Notes: a model not told the origin generated them from the sequence alone. A DNA stretch of 54,692 nucleotides from Paludibacteraceae bacterium (GCA_017961765.1 JAGCWQ010000201.1:1-54692), one strand, 5' to 3'. Numbered from the stretch's first letter, positions 36,322-45,508 are shown. Program-made: numbers and translations.

Positions 36322-38376
36322 ATGAAAAAAGTAATAGCATTGTTTTTTTTCTTTTTTGATTTATGTTTCATAAATGCGCAGTCTTTGTCAATTGCAGAAT
36401 TACAAACGGCTGCGAGTGCTACAGATTGGTCTGAAGTTAATAAAATGCTGATTGCTAAGGGTTGGGATTTCTATGATTCGGAAAAGGGATCCGAGAATGG
36501 CTATGGAAAAGTGACTTGGACCTATGAGAAGAATAAGTATGATGATAAGGCAGTGGCTTGGTTTTATTTTTATCAGGGTGAAGGACGCTCCAAGATAGCG
36601 GTACAATTAAGTAATCTTAGTGCATATGAAAAAATTCAGTCTCATTTGGATGATTATGGGTATAAACTAGAGAAATCCGATATAGATGATTCTATTGTAA
36701 CTATCTATTACGCAAATTCAGAATATAATATTTCTTTGAAAAGTAAGAAAGGCAAAAAGGACGGTTATGAGAGCAGTCAGTCTGTTTATTTTGTGAATGT
36801 TAGTAAGAAAATAACTGGGTTGGTGAAAAACTATTATCCCAATGGCGCCTTACAAGGAGAATGTCATCTGAATAATGGGGTTATGAATGGAATATTCAAA
36901 TCTTATTATGAAAATGGTAATATAAAAATAGAGAGTAACTATGTGAATGATCTTTTAGATGGGCCCTTTTCCTTTTATATGGATAGTATTTATTCGGAAA
37001 AAGATTATGTGAAAGGAAAATATCGTAAAGGTAAATTAGATGGAAGTTGGATACATGTGGTAGATTTGGATACTTGTCTTTATAAAAAGTATAAATTTTA
37101 TAAAAATGGTTTGCCGGTCGGTTCTTGGAAATCTGTCTTTATTTATAAAGATGGAACGGAAAGGGTCGCTTCTTATGTGACTTACAAGAATGGAAAGAAG
37201 GAAGGTAAATCTATAGAGGTAATGGGTGATTCTATTGCATTTTGTAATTATAGAAATGGAGAATTAGATGGGTCTTATAAATTGTATATAGATACCTACT
37301 GTTCTTGGTATGGAGGCTTGTCAGAGTCTGATACTACGAAATCCTTTGTGTATTTAGAGGAGGTAGGTCAATATAGAAAAGGAAAGAAAGATGGTGTTTG
37401 GTTAGAGGATATGACCCCTAAAATTCGAACTTATACTTATACTAAGGGTATATATATAAATGGAGTGAAAGAAGGGGATTGGGTAAAATATCAAAACGAT
37501 ACTGCTCAAACCTATTATGGAGAGGAGATAGAAAGAGTGAATTATGTAAATGGACTTCGCGATGGTTTGTCTTCCACTAGATTGGAACTGAAGTATGATT
37601 CTATTGGAAGACGTTTGGTTTATGATGGATGTACAAAAACGATTATGTATAGAGTTGGTAAACGTTATGGAAAGTTTTTGTATAAAGATAGAGATGGCAG
37701 AGTGATAGAAGAGGGGGATTATTTAAACGGCAAAAAAGTTGGATTGTGGAAAAAAGTTGTGTCTAACAATTCTGGTTTAGATGTGTTTTATGAAAATGAT
37801 GAAGAAAAATATATTATTGGCTATCAAAAAGATATACCTAGAATTCGGCTGGATTTTTCGATGGGTGATGGAGGAAAAAGTGCAACGTTAACTCTTTATC
37901 ATGAGAATGGAAAGAAATGGATGAAGGGTGATTGGATTGAATCTGAAGGTAAAGGGGAAATGTTTGATTTTTTACAACAACTTCGATTTGATGCTGTTTT
38001 ATTGGGTGGTGATCTTTCTTTTATGTGGTACTATATTCCTTTTAATATGGTTGAAGATGGTTATTTCGAATATTTCACATCAAATGGAGACTTTGAAGCG
38101 GAAGAATTTTATTCAAAGGGAAAGAGTATGGGCGTATGGACTTATTATGATTATACCAATAAGGTCTATTATACAGTAAATACGGAGGACATGAATAAGG
38201 AGTTTTATTATTCATTAGATTCTAAGAAACCATATACGGGAGAGGTTGTTAATAAAAGTGACGAAATAGAAATACTTTATGTGAAAAAGGGTTTGGTGAA
38301 AAAGGCTGTATATAAGAATTTGGATGGTGTCGTCTTAAAGGAACTTACGTATAGGAAAGGCCTTTTAAAGGAATGA
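36322..38376 (+). CDS. exported protein with YwqK/MORN-like repeats
   Basis: The protein (684 residues from the ATG at 36322) has a signal peptide very rich in Phe (FFFFFDLCFINAQ). The rest is built of repeated units like YYPNGALQGECHLNNGVMNG and YYENGNIKIESNYVNDLLDG, at least eight, in the style of MORN or YwqK (antitoxin-labelled) repeats, which form beta hairpins. It is AT-rich and its start has a clear TAGGAGG, unusual here. No catalytic motif is visible. A binding or scaffold role on the cell surface is only inference. It is alone between tamL and the convergent 1093-residue protein. Confidence 0.8.
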   Translation: MKKVIALFFFFFDLCFINAQSLSIAELQTAASATDWSEVNKMLIAKGWDFYDSEKGSENGYGKVTWTYEKNKYDDKAVAWFYFYQGEGRSKIAVQLSNLSAYEKIQSHLDDYGYKLEKSDIDDSIVTIYYANSEYNISLKSKKGKKDGYESSQSVYFVNVSKKITGLVKNYYPNGALQGECHLNNGVMNGIFKSYYENGNIKIESNYVNDLLDGPFSFYMDSIYSEKDYVKGKYRKGKLDGSWIHVVDLDTCLYKKYKFYKNGLPVGSWKSVFIYKDGTERVASYVTYKNGKKEGKSIEVMGDSIAFCNYRNGELDGSYKLYIDTYCSWYGGLSESDTTKSFVYLEEVGQYRKGKKDGVWLEDMTPKIRTYTYTKGIYINGVKEGDWVKYQNDTAQTYYGEEIERVNYVNGLRDGLSSTRLELKYDSIGRRLVYDGCTKTIMYRVGKRYGKFLYKDRDGRVIEEGDYLNGKKVGLWKKVVSNNSGLDVFYENDEEKYIIGYQKDIPRIRLDFSMGDGGKSATLTLYHENGKKWMKGDWIESEGKGEMFDFLQQLRFDAVLLGGDLSFMWYYIPFNMVEDGYFEYFTSNGDFEAEEFYSKGKSMGVWTYYDYTNKVYYTVNTEDMNKEFYYSLDSKKPYTGEVVNKSDEIEILYVKKGLVKKAVYKNLDGVVLKELTYRKGLLKE

Positions 38377-38400
38377 AACTATAGTTTTGCTTCTTACTTA

Positions 38401-38428
38401 AGCGGGCCGCCCCACAAGACGACCCGCT
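38401..38428. terminator. bidirectional terminator
   Basis: AGCGGGCCG (38401-38409) pairs with CGACCCGCT (38420-38428) with one mismatch, followed by TTTCCATTTTT. It lies between convergent stops at 38376 and 38449. Confidence 0.75.
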
Positions 38429-38448
38429 TTCCATTTTTGTATCAACTG

Positions 38449-41400
38449 TTACTTCTTAATCATCACTTTCTCATGACCTACGATGTAGGTGCCTTTCTGC
38501 AACCCGTCTAAAGCTTGGGATTTCTTGACATTCGCCTTTACTTGGATACCTGAAACCGTGTACACGTTGACGATGTCGTTCTCTTCTTGGGCAACCGTAG
38601 TTATGAGGTTGGTCTCTTCGTGACCTTCGCAAGTGAAGAGGCGGATGTCGTCTATGACGATGTTGCTTCCTAACCTGTTTTCACTGTTGTTGATGACCTC
38701 GATCAGCAGGTCGTTGCTTTTCTCTAGGAACAACTCGGCGGATAGAAGTTGCCATTGGCCAGAGCCTCCGTCGCCTATGCTCAAGGCCTTTCCGCTGACT
38801 TCCACAGCTGCCGGATTGCTCACATCACTGATTCGGAGTTTCAAATCGGCAGGTGTTGCAAATTCATTGGAGACACAGGTGGAAAGGGTGAAGAATACGT
38901 TGCATTCGTAGTTCCTATTGCTCTGCAATCCGGAGATGGTGCGACTGTAGATGGCCTTCCCGTAGTCTTCTGCTTTTGCGTTTACAAATAGAGCGCAGCC
39001 TTCTATTTTCTGGGAGTGGTCGTATGCTATCTCCCCAGAATTCCGCTTGTAACCAAGAACATCGCCCGACCATTCAAGAAGTGCCCCGGTGAGTTTAAAG
39101 GAGGCGTATTTACTTTCGTCGTAAAAACGATAGCTCCGAAGGGAATCATTCAGAATTATGGCTGAAGGGTCGTACTTGAACTCTGTGCTTTCGTAGCTGG
39201 TAAGTGCGCCTGCCACGGTATATTCCCCCTCTTGAACTGCTCCTTGGGTGGAGAATTGGTAATTCAAAGGCGCGTTTTCAAGTGCATAGCGGAACGGGGT
39301 CTCGCTCTTTTTCGTTACACGTACGGGAGCTTCCATATTGCTGTAATCCCAGACCTGATAAAAGAACCAGCCTGTGGAGTCAGTTGTAGGCCAAAATTCT
39401 CCGAAGTCGTCTTGCCAAACCAAGGATTTCTTTTGTATGCTGTCTTTCTCATCGACGCAGTAAGGAGAGAGTTTGAAATCTCTGGAATCCATCTCTGTTT
39501 GGCAACCATTTTGGTTGGTAGCATACACCAAAATGGAGCCTTCGTTGACATCGTTGTAGCTCAAGGTTATGGCGTCTGCCGTTGTGTCGTACAATTTGTG
39601 TCCGTTCAGCATCCAATGGAAGGTGTCAAGGTCGTTGGTTGATGCGACCATGGCTTGGAATTTTATCTTGTCCATTTGAATCTCTTCAACTAAGAATAGG
39701 TCTGGCACAATGGTTCTGAAATCGCAGGAAACAGTTAATGAGTCAGCCGTTGCGGAGACGATGAGGCACTCCAGATGATGCTTGTAAGGAGACCATTCCT
39801 CCGAACTCTCTGCAGGGATGATGAAGAAATCCTCCCCTTTCTCTACAGGTTTGTCGTCGTAGCGCCAATAGTATTCGCAGCCATGAGGTGCTTTTTCTGA
39901 CAATTGATAAATTGTCGTGTCGTAGGAGCAGCGGATGGTGTCCCCCATGAGTTTAGGTGCATAGCCGTCAAGGGTTATTCCCTCTGGTTTCTCGTCACAT
40001 ACATAAAGTTGGATGTCGTCTAGTACAAAGTCATTGCCTCTTTCGTTGTATTGTATGCCGCCCACTGCGGAAACGATTTCAAGCAATACTTCGTCTCCTT
40101 CCAAGTGGGCTTTTACAGATGCTTTATACCAATCTGAATTTGTTCTGGAAGTTTCGCAGGTTATCGTGTCGGATGTGTAGTAAAGACCATTCTTTGTATC
40201 CGTCAGTCTCATGAAGATTTTTGCAGGCTCTCCTCCTGGAAGGAAATTGTTTATGAAGCAGTTGGCGGTTACGTTTTTCTCCGTCATATTGCTTATCTTT
40301 TTTGAATAAATCACGCTCATTGAGTCGTAGCCAGCGTTGACATAAAGCATTCCGCCGTATGCCTTTCCTTTATAAGTGTGGTCGGGAACAAAAGACAATC
40401 CATTTTCGCGAGGGCTTTTCCCGTTAGGACAGTAGGCTTGCCATTCCCATTGAGTTCCGTCGCTAGCCGCGTCATAGCTGCAAGTGACATTGCCGGCTAC
40501 GGTAAACCAACCTTCTCCGGAAAATGGTTTGGAGCATATCGTCATTGGTATTTCCAGTCCATAGCAGGTGGTCCATTTTGTACCGTCGTTGTGGAATACC
40601 TTTTTCGGAGCGTTCAATTCGGAGTAGTCCCATGACCAGTATTCGGTTGCCGATGTGAATGTTCCGAAGTCTTCCTGCCAGATTAACTTGTGGAAGGCTG
40701 GTTCTCCCTCATCTGTTAGGCAACATGCGATGTCGTTGACGGTGAATGTTTCTGACGAGAGCTGGTCTCCGTTGGGCGTGGTCACGATGTAGTGATATTT
40801 CGTTTGCCTTGTTTCTGCTGCTGAAGTGTGGATGTACTTTGAACTTGTCGCGCCTTCAATCTTTTCTCCATCTTTATACCATTGAATGGAGCAATTCCTG
40901 AAGCTGTTGTCTGCGGATAGTACGGAGGATTCTCCACCTATGCAAACTTCCTCTTTGCCGGAGATGGTCGGCTCAACTTCCGCATAGACCTTGATGTTCT
41001 TGATCATGATGGCTTGTTGAGAGAATAAATCTGTAGCAATGTTTATTGTTAAATTCCCGTTTGTTATGGAATTTAGTAGAGTTGATGCTTGCGTAGGTGC
41101 GTTGATAGTCACTATTGAACATTGGCCCTCTTTTGAAGATGGACTGGAAGTGAAAGTTCCTTCCGCTGCGGTTGTGTTTATGCCAATTCTAAGAATTCCC
41201 TGCCACTGGACATTTAAATGAGGTTGTTTGTTGTTCCCGCTTGGATCTAGGTATGAAGCCGAATGAGGATTGCAGTATTCCACTTCGACTCTGTATTTCC
41301 CATTGTTTTTCAATCCCTTTAGGCTGTATGATAGTACTTTTTGCGTTAAGCTGGTTCCTCTTCCTCCTCCCGAAACGATGAAACCCCATTCTCCAGAATC

Positions 41401-41730
41401 CCCGTTGTCGAATAGGCGGAAGGTGTCTAGTTTAATCGGATTGGGGGTGATTGCATAGCATGGTCGCTTACTGTCCAGAAAACTGGAAGTCTTGTCGGTA
41501 GAAAAGACTGTGTCGAGCAAAGGGATGTCTGTCTCCAACTTGGCAGGTAAGATGCTGTTGCCTATGCCATCGACTTCATCTATGGAGACGTAGCGAGCAT
41601 TTTCTTTCCCGGTTGCGGAGAAGTCGATTTCAGCAACCAGAGGTAGGGATAAGCTCTGCGCAAAGGCACTTCCCGATAAACCTAATAGGAGTGCCAGAGA
41701 AATTAATCTCTTTCTTAAGTTGTTTCTCAT
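38449..41730 (-). CDS. large secreted surface protein with repeated domains and a T9SS-like C-terminal domain
   Basis: The 1093-residue protein has a signal peptide (ending GSAFAQ). It then has a beta-sandwich region, an Ig-like unit (about 255-340, IQWYKDGEKIEGATSSKY), and two similar modules: one beginning LIWQEDFGTFTSATEYWSWDYSE, the other LVWQDDFGEFWP, each ending in a VLDDIQL/VIDDIRL strand and a C-[DE] pair. The last 60 residues (NVYTVSGIQVKA, then LQKGTYIVGHEKVMIKK) look like a type IX secretion (type A) sorting domain. This fits export to the surface, though that system has not been shown here. A -7 box for it is at 41832-41839 on the minus strand. Confidence 0.85.
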   Translation of the reverse strand: MRNNLRKRLISLALLLGLSGSAFAQSLSLPLVAEIDFSATGKENARYVSIDEVDGIGNSILPAKLETDIPLLDTVFSTDKTSSFLDSKRPCYAITPNPIKLDTFRLFDNGDSGEWGFIVSGGGRGTSLTQKVLSYSLKGLKNNGKYRVEVEYCNPHSASYLDPSGNNKQPHLNVQWQGILRIGINTTAAEGTFTSSPSSKEGQCSIVTINAPTQASTLLNSITNGNLTINIATDLFSQQAIMIKNIKVYAEVEPTISGKEEVCIGGESSVLSADNSFRNCSIQWYKDGEKIEGATSSKYIHTSAAETRQTKYHYIVTTPNGDQLSSETFTVNDIACCLTDEGEPAFHKLIWQEDFGTFTSATEYWSWDYSELNAPKKVFHNDGTKWTTCYGLEIPMTICSKPFSGEGWFTVAGNVTCSYDAASDGTQWEWQAYCPNGKSPRENGLSFVPDHTYKGKAYGGMLYVNAGYDSMSVIYSKKISNMTEKNVTANCFINNFLPGGEPAKIFMRLTDTKNGLYYTSDTITCETSRTNSDWYKASVKAHLEGDEVLLEIVSAVGGIQYNERGNDFVLDDIQLYVCDEKPEGITLDGYAPKLMGDTIRCSYDTTIYQLSEKAPHGCEYYWRYDDKPVEKGEDFFIIPAESSEEWSPYKHHLECLIVSATADSLTVSCDFRTIVPDLFLVEEIQMDKIKFQAMVASTNDLDTFHWMLNGHKLYDTTADAITLSYNDVNEGSILVYATNQNGCQTEMDSRDFKLSPYCVDEKDSIQKKSLVWQDDFGEFWPTTDSTGWFFYQVWDYSNMEAPVRVTKKSETPFRYALENAPLNYQFSTQGAVQEGEYTVAGALTSYESTEFKYDPSAIILNDSLRSYRFYDESKYASFKLTGALLEWSGDVLGYKRNSGEIAYDHSQKIEGCALFVNAKAEDYGKAIYSRTISGLQSNRNYECNVFFTLSTCVSNEFATPADLKLRISDVSNPAAVEVSGKALSIGDGGSGQWQLLSAELFLEKSNDLLIEVINNSENRLGSNIVIDDIRLFTCEGHEETNLITTVAQEENDIVNVYTVSGIQVKANVKKSQALDGLQKGTYIVGHEKVMIKK

Positions 41731-41831
41731 ATTCGATTTGATTTAAATGGTAAAAGGAGGGTTCTCTGTTCTTTTAATAGGAATCCATAGGTTGTTGAAC
41801 CCTGTTATGACAACATATAAATTCATTTATA

Positions 41832-41839
41832 CAAATATA
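41832..41839 (-). promoter_or_regulatory. -7 promoter box of the 1093-residue surface protein
   Basis: Minus strand TATATTTG, about 100 bases ahead of the ATG at 41730. No clear -33 box. Confidence 0.4.
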
Positions 41840-42122
41840 TAAAATTCAGGCTGTTCCGCCATCTCCGTAGGGGATAGTTTTTATGTTTGCTTGGAATAAA
41901 AAAGCTCTTGTCTGAGACATTTCTGCATCTGCGGTTAGTCCGAATTTCCAACAAGTTTCTCAAAACGGTGGCTCTTATCCGATAATGGGGTAGAATGGGT
42001 GTTTGTCCCGATGGTGTCAGTCGCAAACTGGGCTGTGCTTTTGTTGTTTTGTTGATTTCTGTGATGAATTCGAAAACATAACTGATTTTCCGTTTGTTTT
42101 TGGGAATATTTCTTCGATTTTA
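41840..42122. other. intergenic region without recognised gene
   Basis: The stretch between the surface-protein promoter and the tRNA promoter holds short frames only, no good hairpin and no recognised RNA family. I see nothing that supports a gene. Confidence 0.5.
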
Positions 42123-42123
42123 T

Positions 42124-42154
42124 TTTGTAGGCAAGGGAAAAGTCTCTATCTTTG
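42124..42154 (+). promoter_or_regulatory. promoter of the tRNA-Arg gene
   Basis: TTTG (42124-42127) and TATCTTTG (42147-42154) are separated by 19 bases, the best -33/-7 pair in the window. The tRNA begins 18 bases after it. Confidence 0.65.
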
Positions 42155-42172
42155 CACCACCAAATTAAGGAT

Positions 42173-42246
42173 GGTCGGGTAGCTCAGCTGGATAGAGCAA
42201 CAGCCTTCTAAGCTGTGGGTCAAGGGTTCGAATCCATTCTCTATCA
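42173..42246 (+). tRNA. tRNA-Arg (anticodon TCT), 3' half mismatched
   Basis: The D stem (GCTC 42182-42185 with GAGC 42195-42198) and the anticodon stem (ACAGC with GCTGT, anticodon TCT at 42207-42209) are perfect. The T arm has AAGGG against CCATT, with a G-A mismatch in the middle. The acceptor GGTCGGG against CTCTATC has one C-T mismatch and two G-T wobbles. No CCA is encoded. The 5' half, the T-loop TTCGAAT and the strong promoter argue for a real gene; the 3' half looks decayed. It may be a weak tRNA or a pseudogene. Confidence 0.75.
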
Positions 42247-42298
42247 CGAAATGGGGAAGCAGGTGATGTTTCCCTTTTTTTGTATATATTCTACGTCT

Positions 42299-42670
42299 AT
42301 GAAACTCAGATTCCTATATCTCGTTTTGGTTCTCTTGTTGATTGTCGTGGGACTGGCCTCACGGCGCTTTCCTGCCATTCCCGAAGCGACGGGCGATGCC
42401 TTATGGGCAATGATGCTTTTTTGCTGTTTCCGCTTCGTGCTACTGAAGGCGGATTTGCGTCGCGTGGCGGTGATAACTCTGTTCGCTTCCTATTTGGTGG
42501 AGTTTTCCCAACTCATCCGCTGGCCTTGGCTTGTGCAGCTACGTTCCACTACGCTCGGACATTTGCTCTTGGGACAAGGCTTTCTGTGGAGCGACCTCGT
42601 TGCCTATACGATTGGCGTGGTTCTCGTCTTTCTGTTGTGCAGAAGAATTGAAAGGATTAAAATTGGATAG
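42299..42670 (+). CDS. DUF2809 family membrane protein
   Basis: The protein (123 residues from the ATG at 42299) has about four membrane helices. LASRRFPAIPEATGDALWAMM, LFASYLVEFSQ and a C-terminal LWSDLVAYTIGVVL helix match the DUF2809 family. The open frame starts earlier, at 42215, but that is inside the tRNA-Arg gene, so the internal ATG is used. It may be read from the tRNA promoter, since I see no terminator between them. Function unknown. Confidence 0.8.
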   Translation: MKLRFLYLVLVLLLIVVGLASRRFPAIPEATGDALWAMMLFCCFRFVLLKADLRRVAVITLFASYLVEFSQLIRWPWLVQLRSTTLGHLLLGQGFLWSDLVAYTIGVVLVFLLCRRIERIKIG

Positions 42671-42702
42671 TTGCTCTTTAAGGTGCGTTAATCGAAAAGT
42701 AT

Positions 42703-42710
42703 TATATTTG
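42703..42710 (+). promoter_or_regulatory. -7 promoter box of the following exported-protein gene
   Basis: TATATTTG matches TAnnTTTG, 27 bases before the ATG at 42737. Confidence 0.45.
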
Positions 42711-42736
42711 TCTTGTTAAATTAAAAAGAAAGGATT

Positions 42737-43513
42737 ATGAAGGCTTATTTAGTGGTAATCAGTGTGCTTTTGTCATTGACCTCGTCGTTTGCGGCAGGTA
42801 TTGTAGGCAAGTGGAATGTGAAGAATTTGAATCAACTTTCTTCCGCTACGGCCGAAAACTATAATTTGTTGTTTGGTATTTTGGGTGGTGTCGAGACTGT
42901 TGAGTTTAAGGCGAATGGAACTTTTTATGCCAACGATTCCGTCTATGGCAAATACTCCGTGAAGGGAAGCGAACTTGTCATGCAGAGGGACGAAGCTTTG
43001 GTTGCTGCGGCTAAAAAGAAATTTATGGCGCAATTGGGCGATAGCAAAGATTCTTTGTCTGCGAGTGTAGATGAGTTCATGAAAGGCTATGATGTGGATA
43101 GTCTGGTTTTTTCATTCACGAAGTCGGGCAATACGATGTTGGTCGAGATAAACCAGTATATGGAGTTGATGAAACTCATGCCGTTTGCACCCCTCTTTCT
43201 CTTGGACAAGCAAGGTGCGGCAAAAGAGGATTGGAACCAAGGCGTGAAGTTGTCTGGAACCTATTCGATTTCGTTGATGGGAATGATGTCGATGGATTAT
43301 ACCTTCAACCCTAATGGCGCTTTAACCCGTTCGTTCTCCTTCTTTGGCAAGGAGCAGAAGGAGGAGGGTACTTATTCCGTGAAGAACTCGGTCTTAACGA
43401 CAAAAGTGAAGGGCAAGGAGGAATCTATGCCGTTCTATATGGGCAAGAATTGCTTGTATATGGTGATTACTAAGGACGGTGATCGGGTGGCCATGCCTTG
43501 TTGGAAGAAATGA
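42737..43513 (+). CDS. exported protein of unknown function with two lipocalin-like repeats
   Basis: The 258-residue protein has a signal peptide (ending SSFAA). The mature part starts GIVGKWNVKNL, and two similar strands, YGKYSVKGSELVMQRDE (near 75) and EGTYSVKNSVLTTKVKG (near 212), suggest two lipocalin-like halves. The second half closes with SLMGMMSMDYTFNPNGAL before the second strand. No cofactor or catalytic motif is visible. Similar two-half proteins are common in Bacteroidales envelopes, without known role. The terminator at 43585 ends it. Confidence 0.7.
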   Translation: MKAYLVVISVLLSLTSSFAAGIVGKWNVKNLNQLSSATAENYNLLFGILGGVETVEFKANGTFYANDSVYGKYSVKGSELVMQRDEALVAAAKKKFMAQLGDSKDSLSASVDEFMKGYDVDSLVFSFTKSGNTMLVEINQYMELMKLMPFAPLFLLDKQGAAKEDWNQGVKLSGTYSISLMGMMSMDYTFNPNGALTRSFSFFGKEQKEEGTYSVKNSVLTTKVKGKEESMPFYMGKNCLYMVITKDGDRVAMPCWKK

Positions 43514-43584
43514 CGGATTTAGGGAAGTCGTTAATTCTAAATGGTTAGTCAATGGCGGTTCTATAAATAAGAACTCAGAGGCAG

Positions 43585-43612
43585 GCCCTGCACTTCGGTG
43601 TGGGGCTTTTTA
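43585..43612. terminator. terminator shared by the exported-protein gene and vanW
   Basis: GCCCTGCAC (43585-43593) pairs with GTGTGGGGC (43598-43606), with two G-T wobbles and a TTCG loop, followed by TTTTTA (43607-43612). The T-run overlaps the vanW stop at 43610. Confidence 0.85.
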
Positions 43613-44431
43613 TTTCTTTGGCATTTCCAGAAGAGGGTTGTACATCATGATGGCGTTGTTTTCGGAGATGAGCTCATCGGTGGTCTCGCCTGTTTGAATG
43701 TCCGTGACCTTTCTCCAGATGCGGTTGTGGCGTGTGTAGCCTCCCCAATTCTGATGGACGATTTGGTGGTCGCTCTCATAGACCTCGTATTGCAGACCGA
43801 TTTCTTGGTTGCATCGGATGTTCCCATGCAGGAATTCGTCATCCAACCATAGGTTGATTTGGAATGTCTTGTCCGTCTCGTTTTTCAGTTGGAGGTCGAT
43901 GTAGTTGTAGGCGAGGGTAGCTCCGCAGGCGAAAGGAATGGTGCGGTTCACGTCGGGAAACACATCGAAGCTATGTCTCCACCGCTCTGTGACGGTGAGG
44001 GGCGTGTGCAACGCCATCCAATAGATGAGGTTGCCTAACTGGCATAGTCCGCCACCGATGCCTTCCGAAACCTTCCCATTATGAATCATCATGCCGCTCT
44101 TGTAGCCTTTTCGGGCAGACGGGCGTCCCACCATCTTCCAGATGGAGAAGGTCTCTCCAGGCTTGATGACGACACCGTTGATGGGGCGTATGGCAAGTTT
44201 CAGGTTGGTAATCTTGTTGTATTGGAGGCGCATATCCACATCCTTTAGTTTGCGCAGGAGGGTCGATTTGTGTTCTATCAGGGTGTGTTTGCATTCCTGT
44301 TTCGGATCAACTTTGGCATAGTTTGTCGAGGAGAAATACCAACTTATTTTCCTTTTTAAGATATAGAATTCCCTGCCGATGATTCTTCGTAGAGGACTCC
44401 TTGTTATCGGTTTTTCAACGAATGGTATCAT
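43610..44431 (-). CDS. VanW family protein
   Basis: The 273-residue protein carries the VanW core: VIKPGETFSIWKMVG (about 103-117), EGIGGGLCQLGNLIYW (about 146-161) and a C-terminal beta region. VanW proteins are found in Gram-positive glycopeptide-resistance loci but also widely elsewhere. The family function is not known, and no other resistance gene lies nearby. There is no signal peptide. Its -7 box TATCTTTG (minus, 44530-44523) lies 92 bases upstream. Confidence 0.9.
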   Translation of the reverse strand: MIPFVEKPITRSPLRRIIGREFYILKRKISWYFSSTNYAKVDPKQECKHTLIEHKSTLLRKLKDVDMRLQYNKITNLKLAIRPINGVVIKPGETFSIWKMVGRPSARKGYKSGMMIHNGKVSEGIGGGLCQLGNLIYWMALHTPLTVTERWRHSFDVFPDVNRTIPFACGATLAYNYIDLQLKNETDKTFQINLWLDDEFLHGNIRCNQEIGLQYEVYESDHQIVHQNWGGYTRHNRIWRKVTDIQTGETTDELISENNAIMMYNPLLEMPKK

Positions 44432-44522
44432 ATCTTTGTTCTTTTGTGTGTTGAGGCCTTGAGAAGATATTGGGGGCTGAGGAAACTCCCGTTTCTCCTC
44501 CTGCGTGATACTTCTTTTTATT

Positions 44523-44530
44523 CAAAGATA
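44523..44530 (-). promoter_or_regulatory. -7 promoter box of vanW
   Basis: Minus strand TATCTTTG, full match to the consensus. No clear -33 box. Confidence 0.4.
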
Positions 44531-44695
44531 ATAACTTTTTTGTAAGGGTGGCTGTCTTGAGGTGAGAAGAATGCTCCATCCGTCCACGGTGGTTTTATTT
44601 AGGTGTGGCGAATAATGATTCTTTGAGTATTCCTTAAAATAGTAAACTGTAAATACTTAGGTAGCCAATGAGTGGTGGCGATTTAGGAAGTCTGT

Positions 44696-45484
44696 CTAGG
44701 CTTGGCACTCGGAGGTTTCTTCCTTTTCCTTCAACTCTTTTTCCAACTCTTGCCTCAGGTGCGATTGCAGTTTTTTCGCCATAGGGGAGATGAGTGCATA
44801 GGAGACGAGGGCGGATATGGCAGCGCAGATGATAGGGATGAGCATGTTGATGCCGTCAACAAGCATAGTTTTCGTGAGGGAAATCCCCATCCACTTCGCT
44901 ATTTGGCGAAGGGTGTTGAACACGATGAATTTGGAGAGTAGGCGAGTGCCATACCTCTCTACGATCTGTTTTCCGACCATTCCGGCAGCACTTTTAGCTA
45001 CTCTGGAGAGTTTCTGTTTCCCAATCATGATGGTAGAGACGATCAACATGAGCCGGTTGGCCTTCTCGTTTATTTGGGTCTCATTCTCTATGTCGTTTTT
45101 TCCATAGAGGAATAGCAACTTTTGGGAGATGAGAAACACATTGATTTGGAATTGGAGCAGGTCGATGACGATGGCCGGCCACATGAGCCAGTTGGTCGGG
45201 ATGGCGGTGATAAAGGAGAAAAGTGTGGCATACCAGACGTTTTTCCTTGCCTCTTTCTGGGCTAGTTTGGAGATGTTTTTTACACCCATCACCTTCGTAG
45301 GTGCAGTTGCCAAAGCCCTTTGGATGTCGTCGGGAGCCAGGTGATTCTTTAGTAAAGAATGGAGGTAGGAGCTTCTGTCTATTTTGGCGAAAGGAAGCAA
45401 AAGGGTGGCCTTCATGATGGAATCCCATACCGAGACTCCCCAATCGATAAGTCCTGACAGCCGTTTTACAGAGAATTTTCCCAT
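44696..45484 (-). CDS. EcsC-like membrane-associated protein
   Basis: The 262-residue protein has two or three hydrophobic segments (about 93-125, then 210-232) and a charged coiled C-terminus (QELEKELKEKEE). The layout, with an amphipathic N-terminal half and a LLPFAKIDRSSYLHSLL region, suggests the EcsC family, but this is a weak match. It lies alone between vanW and tsf. If EcsC-like, a role in transport or secretion is possible; nothing in the sequence proves it. Confidence 0.6.
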   Translation of the reverse strand: MGKFSVKRLSGLIDWGVSVWDSIMKATLLLPFAKIDRSSYLHSLLKNHLAPDDIQRALATAPTKVMGVKNISKLAQKEARKNVWYATLFSFITAIPTNWLMWPAIVIDLLQFQINVFLISQKLLFLYGKNDIENETQINEKANRLMLIVSTIMIGKQKLSRVAKSAAGMVGKQIVERYGTRLLSKFIVFNTLRQIAKWMGISLTKTMLVDGINMLIPIICAAISALVSYALISPMAKKLQSHLRQELEKELKEKEETSECQA

Positions 45485-45508
45485 TTCTACCTCCTCATGA
45501 ATAGGAAT

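Noticed and set aside
42215-42298. Longer N-terminus for the DUF2809 protein
   Set aside because: It starts inside the tRNA-Arg gene.
43610-44431. Vancomycin resistance locus
   Set aside because: Only a lone VanW-family gene is present; no vanA/H/X or sensor genes.
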